Assembly (NCBI RefSeq): GCF_000195275.1
Contig: NC_015385.1
Location: 558,001 to 622,000, forward strand
DNA length: 64,000 nt
Direction: 5' to 3'
DNA from: Treponema succinifaciens DSM 2489
GTDB taxonomy: Bacteria; Spirochaetota; Spirochaetia; Treponematales; Treponemataceae
The notes under the pieces are model-generated. The model ran no database searches. It saw only the letters and a list, made by a program, of their open reading frames with translations, and was not told where the DNA came from. A program made the translations under genes and the position numbers. The first letter of the stretch is position 1; every line of letters starts with the position of its first letter. Of this stretch, positions 45,299 to 54,001 are shown piece after piece.

Positions 45299-46616
45299 TG
45301 ACTTTTCTGTACATTCTTACCGCTTCGGTTGTCGCCGGGCTTTCGTGCAGCGTTGTTTCAGGCTTTGTAAATTATTATTTTGCGAATTGCTTGTTCCAAA
45401 TAGAATGGAATTTCAACATATTTATTTTTGCTTTCAACTTTCATGCAAGCAAAAATCTCCGGATAAAATCTACAACACGGATGTAATCTGCGACTCCTGG
45501 AACGAATTTTGCGAAAAGAAGGACTCTTCTTCGCTTGCGTGTTTTATCGACACGCTTAGGCGCTTTGACACTAAAACTTTTAATAACGACATGGCATTAA
45601 AAGAGTCGGTGCAGAATCAGATTGCGTTATGTATTTCCCTTGCAGAAGGCTTACAGCCGCTAATATTGGAAAAAGAAAATCATAAGGAAGAGATTTTGCT
45701 TGCCGTTCACGAAATGGACAAGGTTTTTATGAGCTTTCTTAAAGACAAAAACGCAAGTCTTGAAGACACGCACCAAAAACTGTACGTTTTCTTCATTTAT
45801 TTTACGCTTACGATTTTGATTGGCGGAGCGATTCTTGTCGTTTTGAACATAAAAGAAGGGCTTGAAAAAGATAGAATGCTTTACAGTTCGCAAGTCTTTT
45901 TGAAACATTCGATTTTGATTCAGGAAGCTGAGCGGAAAAGAATCAGCCGTGAGCTTCATGATAGCGTTGCGCAGAATTTGCGGTATGTTTCTCTTCTTGC
46001 AGAAAATATTCCTGATAAAGACACGGCGGCTAAAATTATTGAAACGCAAAATCAAAATATCGAGAACATCAGAAATCTTTGCTACAACCTGACTCCGCCG
46101 AGCATTACAAAAGACAATCTGCTTTCTTTGGTGAATGTTTTTGCACAAAAGATTTTTGGCGAATCTTTTCAATTCCGTCTGATTGCGGAAAACGATGTTG
46201 ATTTTTCTTGCTTGAATGCCGACGAGCTTTTGAATATTTACCGGATTGTGCAGGAAGCGCTGCAGAATATAAAAAATCACGCGGGCGCAAAAGAAGTTAC
46301 GGTGTTTTTTAAGAGAAACCCATTGGCGGCTGAGCCTGTTGAACCCGCCAGGCAAAAAGCGGCATTGTCAAAGGCTATTTCGGCACGAGCGATGACCGCA
46401 AAAAATCCACGAAGCCATCTTAAAATCATAATTTCTGACGACGGCTGCGGAATGGACGAGGAGCTTGTAAAAGAGATAAACTCCGCCATTTTTGAAAAGT
46501 CCAAGGAATCCCATTTTGGAGTCCGCAATATTTGTGAGAGGGTAAAGCTTCTTAATGGAAAAGTGACGTTTTCTTCTGCCCCGGATTTTGGAACGCATAT
46601 AACGGTGGAGGTTTAA
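45275..46616 (+). CDS. NarL-type sensor histidine kinase, N-terminal frame disturbed
   Basis: The main frame covers about residues 40 on: sensor region (NTDVICDSWNEFCEKKDSSS), second membrane helix (LYVFFIYFTLTILIGGAILV), HisKA_3 dimer box ERKRISRELHDSVAQNLRYV with the phosphoryl His, and HATPase motifs ISDDGCGMD and FGVRNICERV. The first membrane helix (LTFLYILTASVVAGLSCSVV) lies in another frame from TTG 45283, and the likely ATG 45275 in a third, so one or two small indels disturb the first 60 codons. This may be a pseudogene or sequencing error. Its partner regulator follows by 3 bp. Confidence 0.75.
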
Positions 46617-46619
46617 AAA

Positions 46620-47225
46620 ATGGCAAAAACATTTTACATTGTTGACGACCACGAGCTTTTGCGCATTGGCACTATTTCTTTCATCGAAAAAAAATCTGAC
46701 TGGATTTGCAAAGGAAATGCCGGCACCCCTGAATCGGAGCTTTCCGACCTTGCGCTTTTGTCGGGCGGAAACATGCTTCCAGACCTTGTGATTTCTGACC
46801 TTAATTTTTCTGGCGACGACGCAGGCTTTGATTTTATTGCAAAGCTTCATACGCTTTATCCAGAGTTAAAAATCATAGTGTATTCAATGTTCTTTTCGGC
46901 AGGAATGGTTCAGACGGCAATTCAAAACGGAGCGGCAGGCTATATTTCAAAAAACGCGCCGTCGGACGAGCTTATAGAATGCATGGAAAACGCTTTTGTC
47001 CAAAAAGAATTGCGGGAAAATCTTGTAAAATTCAATTCCTTTACAGACGCGCTTACGCAAAGAGAAAAACAGGTGATGGCTTTGATTCTGCAAAATCTTT
47101 CAAACATGCAGATTGCGGAAAAACTGCAAATAAGACAGCGCGCCGTAGAAAATTACATTTCAAGCATTTATGAAAAAACCGGCATCAACGACAAAAAGGA
47201 ATTTATCAGTCAGTTTGGAAAATAA
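46620..47225 (+). CDS. NarL/FixJ-family response regulator
   Basis: This 201-residue protein has a receiver domain (TFYIVDDHELLRIG, phosphorylation Asp in LVISDLNFSG, switch region VYSMFFS, AAGYISKNAPSDEL with the conserved Lys) and a LuxR-type DNA-binding domain (LTQREKQVMALILQNLSNMQ; IRQRAVENYISSIYEKTG). It pairs with the kinase just upstream. Treponemes have such a regulator, but the targets are unknown. Confidence 0.92.
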   Translation: MAKTFYIVDDHELLRIGTISFIEKKSDWICKGNAGTPESELSDLALLSGGNMLPDLVISDLNFSGDDAGFDFIAKLHTLYPELKIIVYSMFFSAGMVQTAIQNGAAGYISKNAPSDELIECMENAFVQKELRENLVKFNSFTDALTQREKQVMALILQNLSNMQIAEKLQIRQRAVENYISSIYEKTGINDKKEFISQFGK

Positions 47226-47337
47226 TTTAAAAATGCGGCATGACTCTGTGGATTTTTGAATCAAATGCATCTTTATCAAAAGTTTGAGGCAAGTCCGCAT
47301 CAAGTGGAGATGCAGTTTTCCATGCCTTATTTCTCCG

Positions 47338-48588
47338 TTATATTTCAAGACTGTTTTCGTTTAAAAGAAAATCAAAAATGCTTAGAACAAGTATTCCTTC
47401 TTCGGTATAGTATGAATGAATATTTGTCTTTTCGATGATGATTTTTTTGAATGAATCGCTTATATTCAAAAAAGGCCGCTCTTCCTGTAAAACTTTTTCT
47501 CTGTCGGGTAAAGCAAACGCAGACTGGATGTAATATCTTTTAAAACCTTTATTCACTACAAAATCAATTTCATATTGCACGCGGCAAGATTTTCCAGCTT
47601 TGTTTCGTTCGCTAATCTGAACAACTCCAACGTCAACATTGTAACCTCTCATTACAAGTTCATTGTAAATAATGTTTTCCATGATGTGAGTTTCTTCCAT
47701 CTGCCTGAAATTCAGCCGCGCGTTCCGTAATCCGATGTCAGAAAAATAATATTTTAGAGGAGTGTCGATATATTTTTTTCCTTTAATATCGTAACGATAA
47801 CTGGCAGAAACAAGAAAAGAATCGCTTAGATATTCAAGATATTTTTTTACAGTTTCCTGACTAATTTTTTTCTTATTGCTTACAAAGGTATCCGCGATTT
47901 TTTTAGGATTTGTAAGCGAACCTATGCTTGATGAAACCAGGTTGATTAAGTCTTCAAGTTCTGAAGTGTTCTTGACTTTATTGCGTTCTATAATGTCGGT
48001 TATATAAGTTTCTGCAAAAATATTCTTTAAATATTCGGCTTTCTTTTCCGGCGATTTTAGAAGCACGACCGCAGGCAATCCGCCGTAAGTGATGTATTCC
48101 TTCCAGCCATCCTCAACTGAACCAGAATACACGCTCATAAATTCAGAAAACGAGAGCGGGCTTATATGAATTTCATCTCCACGACCGCGAAATTCAGTTA
48201 TAATGTCTTTTGAAAGAAATTTTGCGTTGCTTCCAGTTACATAAACATCTGCATTTGGGATGTGGAGAAATCCGTTTAAGACATCCTCAAAATTTTCCAA
48301 AAGTTGAACTTCATCAAGAAAAATATAATACTGCTTTGAATCTATTAGTTTACTCTTTACGAAATTATATGCTTCTTCTGCATTCCTGTACTTTCTAAAA
48401 GCAAAATCATCAAACTGGATTTCTATAAAATGGGATTCATCAATTCCGTTTTGAGAAAGGTATTCCTTAAAAAGATTGAAGAGCAAAAATGATTTGCCGC
48501 AGCGACGGATTCCGGTAATCACTTTTACCATGTTGTTTTGCCTTGCGGAAATGAGCTTGTTTAAGTAAAAATCCCGCTTTATTATCAT
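47338..48588 (-). CDS. ATPase with AAA_14 and DUF4143 domains
   Basis: This 416-residue protein: Walker A VITGIRRCGKSFLL at ~24-36, Walker B YYIFLDEVQLLENFE, sensor YVTGSNAKFLS, then ITEFRGRGDEIHISPLSFSE typical of this family, a winged-helix middle (IGSLTNPKKIADTF) and a DUF4143 C-terminus with YEIDFVV, a PD-(D/E)xK-like strand. The function of the family is not established; it is common in mobile and defence regions. A paralogue lies at 54002-55291. A perfect 20-bp hairpin stands 9 bp before the start codon. Confidence 0.88.
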   Translation of the reverse strand: MIIKRDFYLNKLISARQNNMVKVITGIRRCGKSFLLFNLFKEYLSQNGIDESHFIEIQFDDFAFRKYRNAEEAYNFVKSKLIDSKQYYIFLDEVQLLENFEDVLNGFLHIPNADVYVTGSNAKFLSKDIITEFRGRGDEIHISPLSFSEFMSVYSGSVEDGWKEYITYGGLPAVVLLKSPEKKAEYLKNIFAETYITDIIERNKVKNTSELEDLINLVSSSIGSLTNPKKIADTFVSNKKKISQETVKKYLEYLSDSFLVSASYRYDIKGKKYIDTPLKYYFSDIGLRNARLNFRQMEETHIMENIIYNELVMRGYNVDVGVVQISERNKAGKSCRVQYEIDFVVNKGFKRYYIQSAFALPDREKVLQEERPFLNISDSFKKIIIEKTNIHSYYTEEGILVLSIFDFLLNENSLEI

Positions 48589-48596
48589 AAAAACAT

Positions 48597-48640
48597 CCCA
48601 CTTGATATTTTTGCATACAGATGCAAAAATATCAAGTGGG
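48597..48640. promoter_or_regulatory. Perfect 20-bp inverted repeat before the ATPase gene
   Basis: CCCACTTGATATTTTTGCAT (48597-48616) is mirrored exactly at 48621-48640 around ACAG. In the minus-strand transcript the hairpin ends eight bases before the ATG at 48588, over the place where a ribosome site would be. Four more G follow the outer arm on the plus strand. Confidence 0.75.
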
Positions 48641-48780
48641 GGGGCAGGCGAGTCCTATTTTATAAGACAGAAACTTCAATGTTGTCTTCAAAGAATGTTT
48701 GTATAGCGCAAAAAAATGAGTCCTAAAATCGGATGTCCGTATTTGTTTGCCGCAAGATGAACTCCAGCATTTCGTTTTTA

Positions 48781-49128
48781 TCAATTCTGCAAGGATTCTG
48801 CTGTCTGATGTATAAGATTTTTTATTGTTTTTTGTATGTTCTGAGGAATCGAATCCAAATCGGTTAAAATGGACTTTGTCTCCGGATTAATCTGAGAAAA
48901 TATCGGCGATTTTGATTTTTCATCCTTTCCTGTAACCAGATATTCAACCGAAACATTCAGAGCCTGCGCGATTTTTACTGCAATGTCGGCAGGCGGAATC
49001 ACCTGTCGTGCACTCAGGTAACAGTCAAGAGTTGGCTTTGGAATTCCGGTCGCAACGGCAAGCTCCTTGACCTTCATGTCCTGATAATCAAGCTCTTCCC
49101 TCAGATTTTCCCTAAAAGTTTTTGGCAT
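48781..49128 (-). CDS. XRE-family transcriptional regulator
   Basis: This 115-residue protein has an N-terminal helix-turn-helix (DMKVKELAVATGIPKPTLDC then YLSARQVIPPADIAVKIAQA) and a helical tail (TKSILTDLDSIPQNIQKTIK). It is divergent from the polysaccharide operon, with a perfect inverted repeat in the shared intergenic region, so it probably represses or switches that operon and itself. Inducer unknown. Confidence 0.88.
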   Translation of the reverse strand: MPKTFRENLREELDYQDMKVKELAVATGIPKPTLDCYLSARQVIPPADIAVKIAQALNVSVEYLVTGKDEKSKSPIFSQINPETKSILTDLDSIPQNIQKTIKNLIHQTAESLQN

Positions 49129-49189
49129 AGTTTTATATTAATAACATTTCATAAATTATCTCTTGTTAATAATGATAAATCATAATATA

Positions 49190-49250
49190 ATCAAAAATAA
49201 TAATGAGATGTCATAAATAGTATTGAGTGATTCTCATTATTATTTTTGAT
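49190..49250. promoter_or_regulatory. Perfect 19-bp inverted repeat between regulator and polysaccharide operon
   Basis: ATCAAAAATAATAATGAGA (49190-49208) is mirrored exactly at 49232-49250 with 23 bases between. It ends 14 bp before the first gene's start. The long A/T-rich arms separated by two helical turns suggest an operator for a regulator dimer or tetramer; as RNA it could also form a hairpin. Confidence 0.75.
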
Positions 49251-49263
49251 TTTGGAGAATATT

Positions 49264-49692
49264 TTGCACCGATACGCCATTCTCTGTGGTTCAGCTCCAA
49301 GAGGATTCACGCAGAAAAAAATAAACGAAATGTACGATTTTCTCACAAGCAGTTCCGGCGGCGCATGGGCGGAAAAAGAAATTGTGTTTTTTCCGAACGG
49401 TGTGGACGATGCGATGCTGGCATTTGTGCTTGAGCGTCTAAAAGCGGATAAGGCTGAGCAAATTCTTCTATATATATGCACTTTAACACCAGTTGCGGAT
49501 GAGGATAAATCTATCTGGCTTGGCGGATATGAAGTGAGGAGAAGTTTGATAGAGGCGTTCTGTTCGGATGTATGCGCTCAGGTGATTTATGACTGCGGAA
49601 GGAAATTGGAGAGAAATGAAAAAATTGAACTGGAAAAAGAGGTTTTTGAAAATAAAATAACTTCTCTTTCATTTGAGAGAGAGGGAGAGTGA
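49264..49692 (+). CDS. Unknown protein leading the polysaccharide operon
   Basis: The start is placed at TTG 49264 (MHRYAILCGSAPRGFTQ) because GGAGAA lies eight bases before it; the frame extends further upstream through the inverted repeat. The 142-residue product alternates strands and helices (EIVFFPNGVDDAMLAFVLER; EQILLYICTLTPV), a Rossmann- or caspase-like rhythm with Cys but no provable active site. I cannot name it. The last bases overlap the ribosome site of the cytidylyltransferase gene. Confidence 0.6.
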   Translation: MHRYAILCGSAPRGFTQKKINEMYDFLTSSSGGAWAEKEIVFFPNGVDDAMLAFVLERLKADKAEQILLYICTLTPVADEDKSIWLGGYEVRRSLIEAFCSDVCAQVIYDCGRKLERNEKIELEKEVFENKITSLSFEREGE

Positions 49693-49693
49693 T

Positions 49694-50086
49694 ATGAAAC
49701 GCATAATAACATACGGAACTTTTGATTTATTACATTACGGGCACATAAATCTTCTGCGCAGGGCTAAGTCTCTGGGTGACTATCTTGTTGTGGGGCTTTC
49801 AACTGACGAATTCAACTGGAACTCAAAGCACAAGAAATGCTATTTCAGCTATGAAAAACGCAAACAGCTTTTAGAGGCAATCCGCTACGTTGATCTGGTT
49901 ATTCCCGAAGAAAACTGGGAACAGAAGAAAAGCGATGTTGAACTTTATAAAATCGACACATTTGTTATCGGCGATGACTGGAAAGGCAAGTTTGATTTTC
50001 TTAAAGAACAGTGCGAGGTTGTTTATCTTGAGCGCACTCCTGAAATTTCCACAACGCAGATAAAGCGTGACTTGGAGAAGCTGTAA
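49694..50086 (+). CDS. tagD: Glycerol-3-phosphate cytidylyltransferase
   Basis: This 130-residue protein starts at ATG 49694, with GGGAGAG upstream. It has the cytidylyltransferase signature YGTFDLLHYGHINLLRRAK (HxGH), the ribose/phosphate segment VGLSTDEFNW, and ISTTQIKRDL (the RTEGISTT-type motif). It makes CDP-glycerol from CTP and glycerol 3-phosphate. CDP-glycerol would feed the glycerophosphotransferase encoded four genes on. It overlaps licD by one base. Confidence 0.92.
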   Translation: MKRIITYGTFDLLHYGHINLLRRAKSLGDYLVVGLSTDEFNWNSKHKKCYFSYEKRKQLLEAIRYVDLVIPEENWEQKKSDVELYKIDTFVIGDDWKGKFDFLKEQCEVVYLERTPEISTTQIKRDLEKL

Positions 50087-50934
50087 TGGAAGACTTGAAA
50101 AATGTATGGAACGTTGAACTTGACATTCTTAAGAAATTCGACAGTTTCTGCAAAAAACACGGGCTTTCATATTTTGCGGATTCTGGAACTTTGCTTGGAG
50201 CTGTCCGTCATAAAGGTTTTATTCCGTGGGACGATGACTTGGACTTTGTGATGTTTAGAAAAGACTATGACAAGTTCATAAAGCTCGCGAAGAAAGAATT
50301 TAAGTATCCGTATTTTATTCAGACTGGATATAATGATGCTGGATATGTGGGCGGACTTTGCCATATAAGGAATTCTGAAACGAGCGCAATGTTAAAACGT
50401 AATTGGCCACATACAAAATATAATCAGGGAATATTTATAGATGTTTTTCCTTTGGACGGCGTAATTGAAAATAGGGTGTTCAAAAAAACACAGGATTTTT
50501 TAAAGAAATTTTTATTTTCGATTTTATGGAATAAATATTATCCAAAAACATGGAAAATGGATTTTTGGAAGAGAGTTTTTCTTATCCCATTAACTTTTTT
50601 TCCTCAAAAAATGCTTTTCAGCCTTTATGAGACGGTCTGCAAGATTGGAAACATTCTTCCGCACAGCAAAGTTTGTGAAATTTCGTACTTTGGAACAAAT
50701 GCGGAGCGGAAAATCAGCGATTATGAGAAAACTGTTTTCTTGGAATTTGAAGACACAAAAGTTCCTGTTCCAGAGAGATTTCATGAGATTCTAGTTTCAA
50801 TGTACGGAAGCGATTATATGACTCCGAAAAAAGTTTCGAGCGACCACGGCGAAACTTTCTTTGATGTGGGCAATTCATATAAAAAATATCTTTCGGGCGA
50901 GCTCGCCTTGCCGGAAACTTTTATAAAACAATAG
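50086..50934 (+). CDS. licD: LicD-family phosphotransferase
   Basis: This 282-residue protein has the LicD core: ILKKFDSFCKKHGLSYFADS, GTLLGAVRHKGFIPWDDDLD, and the Asp-Asp-x-Asp metal site, then IFIDVFPLDG. LicD enzymes transfer phosphocholine or similar phospho-alcohols from CDP carriers to surface glycans. Because a CDP-glycerol synthase is adjacent, the donor here may be CDP-glycerol rather than CDP-choline (inference). No choline kinase is present. Confidence 0.9.
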   Translation: MEDLKNVWNVELDILKKFDSFCKKHGLSYFADSGTLLGAVRHKGFIPWDDDLDFVMFRKDYDKFIKLAKKEFKYPYFIQTGYNDAGYVGGLCHIRNSETSAMLKRNWPHTKYNQGIFIDVFPLDGVIENRVFKKTQDFLKKFLFSILWNKYYPKTWKMDFWKRVFLIPLTFFPQKMLFSLYETVCKIGNILPHSKVCEISYFGTNAERKISDYEKTVFLEFEDTKVPVPERFHEILVSMYGSDYMTPKKVSSDHGETFFDVGNSYKKYLSGELALPETFIKQ

Positions 50935-50951
50935 AAGAGTTTATAGAAAGA

Positions 50952-52433
50952 ATGTCAAAATCAATAAAACTGAATGCTTTCTATAAAAGTGTTCTAAGTG
51001 CGCTTAATATAATTTTTCCTCTTATAACCGCTCCTTATGTGGCTCGTATTCTTTCTGTGGACGGATTCACGGAATACAACAAGGCTATAAGCATTATCAG
51101 CTGGTTTACGCCTTTTGCTGTTTTCGGCGTTTACACTTACGGAATGAGGAGTGTAAGCCAGATTAAAAATGACAAGAAGAAAGTTTCCGCGCTTTTTACA
51201 AAGCTGTTCATATTTAATATTTTTACATCTGTGCTTGTGACGGCTGTATATGTGATTATGGTTTTGCTTGTTCCGTCGTTTTTGAAATACAGGAATATTT
51301 ATCTGATTCTCGCAAGCCAGATATTTTTCGTCTGCTTTGCGACTGACTATGTGAATGAGGCTTTTGAAAGTTACGGCTTTATTCTTATAAAGACATTTCT
51401 GTGCCGTTTTTTATATGTCATAAGCGTTTTTCTTTTTGTGAGAAAAAACGATGACATTTTTATCTATATTCTTTTGGTGAACATTTCTTTGATACTGAAT
51501 AATGTTTTTACATTTGCTTATGCAAAATCAAAGATAAGGTTTTCAAAAATATGCTTTAAGGATTTAACATCACTTTTTAAGCCGTTGTCGGTTGTGTTTT
51601 TGCTTGTTAATTCAAGCATGCTTTACACTATTTTTGACCGCTTTATGCTTGTGTGGTTTTCTGATGCCCTTAGCCTTACTTATTACAATGTTTCCCAAAC
51701 GATTATTCTTGCAGTTGTGAATGTGACGACATCTGTTTTACTGGTGAGCATTCCTCGTCTTTCGTTTTATTGGGCGGACGGCAAAAAGAATGAATATTGT
51801 TTTTTGCTTGAAAAAAGCTCGTCTTCGTTTTTGGCATTGCACACTCCTTGTTGCATAGGAATGGCGGTTCTTTCCTTTGAGGTTTTCTATATTTACGCAG
51901 GCCAAAAATATTTGTCGGGCGCACTGTCTTTATGTTTATTTTCTGTGCGCTATTATTTTGGCGCGTTTGACATGATTCTTGCCAAGCAGGTTCTTCTTGC
52001 GACCGGCAACGAGAAAATTCTTACAAAAATTTACTATTTCGCAGGCATTTACAACATCTTGAGTAAAATTGTCCTTGTTCTGCTCAATAAACTTACGCCC
52101 GAGCTTTGCATTATAACAACGGCATCTTCTGACATTTTGGTTGTTGTTTTGCAGATTCTGTTTATAAGAAAACTCGGATTCAATTTTTCAATATTTTCAA
52201 AAAAGAATTTTAAATATCTGGCGACAAGCTTTATTTTTATTCCAATTGTGCTGGCAGTAAAGCATTTTATTTCCTTTGACGGCGCAGTCTCAATTCTGAT
52301 TAGAAGCGTTGTGTCTGTAGTCTTGTGCGGTTTTTTGTATCTTTCGATGCTGATTTTTACAAAAGATGAATTCTTAAAAAATCTTGCTTTCTGGAAATCT
52401 AAAAAGCAAGCTAGTGGAGCAAAAAATGAATAA
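50952..52433 (+). CDS. wzx: Polysaccharide flippase (Wzx/MATE-like)
   Basis: This 493-residue protein has about 12-14 hydrophobic segments evenly spaced and the N-terminal pattern SALNIIFPLITAPYVARILS typical of O-antigen/teichoic-acid flippases of the polysaccharide transport family. It should move lipid-linked repeat units across the inner membrane. It starts 17 bp after licD and overlaps the next gene by 8 bp, within the same operon. A polymerase gene downstream fits a Wzx/Wzy pathway. Confidence 0.9.
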   Translation: MSKSIKLNAFYKSVLSALNIIFPLITAPYVARILSVDGFTEYNKAISIISWFTPFAVFGVYTYGMRSVSQIKNDKKKVSALFTKLFIFNIFTSVLVTAVYVIMVLLVPSFLKYRNIYLILASQIFFVCFATDYVNEAFESYGFILIKTFLCRFLYVISVFLFVRKNDDIFIYILLVNISLILNNVFTFAYAKSKIRFSKICFKDLTSLFKPLSVVFLLVNSSMLYTIFDRFMLVWFSDALSLTYYNVSQTIILAVVNVTTSVLLVSIPRLSFYWADGKKNEYCFLLEKSSSSFLALHTPCCIGMAVLSFEVFYIYAGQKYLSGALSLCLFSVRYYFGAFDMILAKQVLLATGNEKILTKIYYFAGIYNILSKIVLVLLNKLTPELCIITTASSDILVVVLQILFIRKLGFNFSIFSKKNFKYLATSFIFIPIVLAVKHFISFDGAVSILIRSVVSVVLCGFLYLSMLIFTKDEFLKNLAFWKSKKQASGAKNE

Positions 52434-53679
52434 GAAAAATTTTCCTTTGCCTGTGAAAATTGTGCGGCGCGGCTTTATAACGATTTTTAATATTCTGGAG
52501 CTGCCGTTTTATTATCTTTTCGGACTTTTTCCGCGCAACAAAAATCTTTGGATTTTCTGCTCCTGGTTCGGACAGAGGTATTCCGACAACTCGCGTATGT
52601 TTTTTGAATATGTGAACAAGGATCACCCGGAGATAAAAACTGTCTGGCTTTCAAAGAACAAGGACATTGTGAATAATCTCCGTGCGGAAGGCAGAAACGC
52701 TTTTTCATCTTATTCTATTGCTGGATTTTTGTGTTCCTTGCGCGCGTCAAAAGTTTTTTCAACAACTGGCGGCGAGATGAGCCTTTTTTTCTCTAGAAAT
52801 GTCGAGCATTACGCTTTGTGGCACGGAATGCCGCTTAAGAAAATCTTGAACGACGACACGAATTCAGGTGGCGAGTCAGCGAACTCCGCATTTAGAAGAA
52901 AGACCGCGCATATTCTAAGAAAACTTTTTCCGTGGAAATTTTTTTTGGAACAGAAAAAACTTTTCACAGTAGCAAACTCTGAATTTTTTGTTCCGTTCTT
53001 GAAAACTGCGTTCAATCTACTGGATGAGAAAATCCTTCGTACTGGCTCTCCGAGATGCGACGCTCTTTTTGCGCACAGAAAAGAACAGTTGCTCGAAAAA
53101 ATCAGTGAGCAGTTTCCTGAAAACAGGATAATTCTTTATATGCCTACGTTCAGGACTGCGGAATGGACTGGCGAGGTTTTCAATCCTTTTGATGAAAAAT
53201 ACGGCTTTGACCTTGATGAATTTTTGGCGACGCTGGAGCGTCATAAAAGTGTGCTTGTTTACAAGCCACACTTTTATGACTTACGCTTTATAAAAACCGT
53301 AAGTCATAAAAGCTCAGCCTCGCGGTTCATCACGATAAATGATTCTGACTACGACGAGCTTTATAATTTTGCCGGTCAGGTTGATATGCTGATGACCGAC
53401 TATTCAAGCATTTATTTTGATTTTATCGCGACAAAAAAGCCGGTTGTTCTTCTTCCTTTTGACTACGACTTTTACATCAAATACGCGCGCGGTCATTACT
53501 TCAATTATTTTGAGAATATGGAAGGCTCGAAGGCAAAAAACTGGCAGGAATTCTACAGAATTCTTGAAGAGAAAAGCTATTCGCCAGTAAGCGAGGAAAC
53601 GCGGAAAAAGTTCGCGGAATACTTGGACGGAAAGTGCTGCGAAAGGTTGTGGAATAAAATCACGGAGTTTTCAAAATGA
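52426..53679 (+). CDS. CDP-glycerol glycerophosphotransferase (TagB/TagF-like)
   Basis: The start is at ATG 52426, behind GGAGC, giving 417 residues; the longer frame lies inside the flippase gene. Family motifs: HYALWHGMPLKKIL near 140, ILYMPTFR, VYKPHFYD and LMTDYSSIYFDF with the catalytic-domain Asp and Ser. It transfers glycerol phosphate from CDP-glycerol to an acceptor glycan. Together with TagD and LicD it points to a phosphoglycerol-containing surface polymer, which is unusual in a spirochaete. Confidence 0.9.
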   Translation: MNKKNFPLPVKIVRRGFITIFNILELPFYYLFGLFPRNKNLWIFCSWFGQRYSDNSRMFFEYVNKDHPEIKTVWLSKNKDIVNNLRAEGRNAFSSYSIAGFLCSLRASKVFSTTGGEMSLFFSRNVEHYALWHGMPLKKILNDDTNSGGESANSAFRRKTAHILRKLFPWKFFLEQKKLFTVANSEFFVPFLKTAFNLLDEKILRTGSPRCDALFAHRKEQLLEKISEQFPENRIILYMPTFRTAEWTGEVFNPFDEKYGFDLDEFLATLERHKSVLVYKPHFYDLRFIKTVSHKSSASRFITINDSDYDELYNFAGQVDMLMTDYSSIYFDFIATKKPVVLLPFDYDFYIKYARGHYFNYFENMEGSKAKNWQEFYRILEEKSYSPVSEETRKKFAEYLDGKCCERLWNKITEFSK

Positions 53680-53768
53680 AAGTTTCAGTTGTGCTAACCA
53701 CATATAACGGAAGTTCTGAAAATCCTATCTGGATTTCATATAAAACTATAGATAAGGAGGAAAACTGA
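53676..53768 (+). pseudogene. Start of a family 2 glycosyltransferase, truncated
   Basis: ATG 53676 overlaps the stop of the previous gene. The first twelve codons, MKVSVVLTTYNG, are the classic start of a GT-A glycosyltransferase; then the sequence changes abruptly and stops after 30 codons. DNA carrying the ATPase gene at 54002 follows, so the glycosyltransferase was probably interrupted by that insertion. Confidence 0.75.
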
Positions 53769-53788
53769 AAAGACAATTGATTTTTGAT

Positions 53789-53815
53789 AAAACAACGGTG
53801 TTTTCCTGTTGTTTT
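53789..53815 (+). terminator. Hairpin terminator before the second ATPase gene
   Basis: AAAACAAC pairs with GTTGTTTT around a short GG/CC-closed loop, with T residues at the end. It would separate the first part of the polysaccharide operon from the ATPase gene. Confidence 0.6.
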
Positions 53816-54001
53816 ATATGTTCTTTGATATTTCTATTTTTGATTTGTGGTTTATCAAAACCCTAAAGACGGCTGAGGCAAACTCTTTATTTTTGCATAA
53901 TTTTCTTACCGTTTTATCGTATTGAGGATATTTGTAAAAAATGTTATTTTTATTAAAAAGCAGTGCCTTTATGGGCTGAACTTTTTAATAGGAACTCTGC
54001 T

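Noticed and set aside
45660-46355. 231-residue minus-strand frame opposite the histidine kinase
   Set aside because: Antisense shadow; plus-strand HisKA and HATPase motifs are certain.
49264-49692. Calling the first glycan-operon gene a caspase-like protease
   Set aside because: The strand/helix rhythm is suggestive, but no His-Cys dyad can be assigned with confidence.
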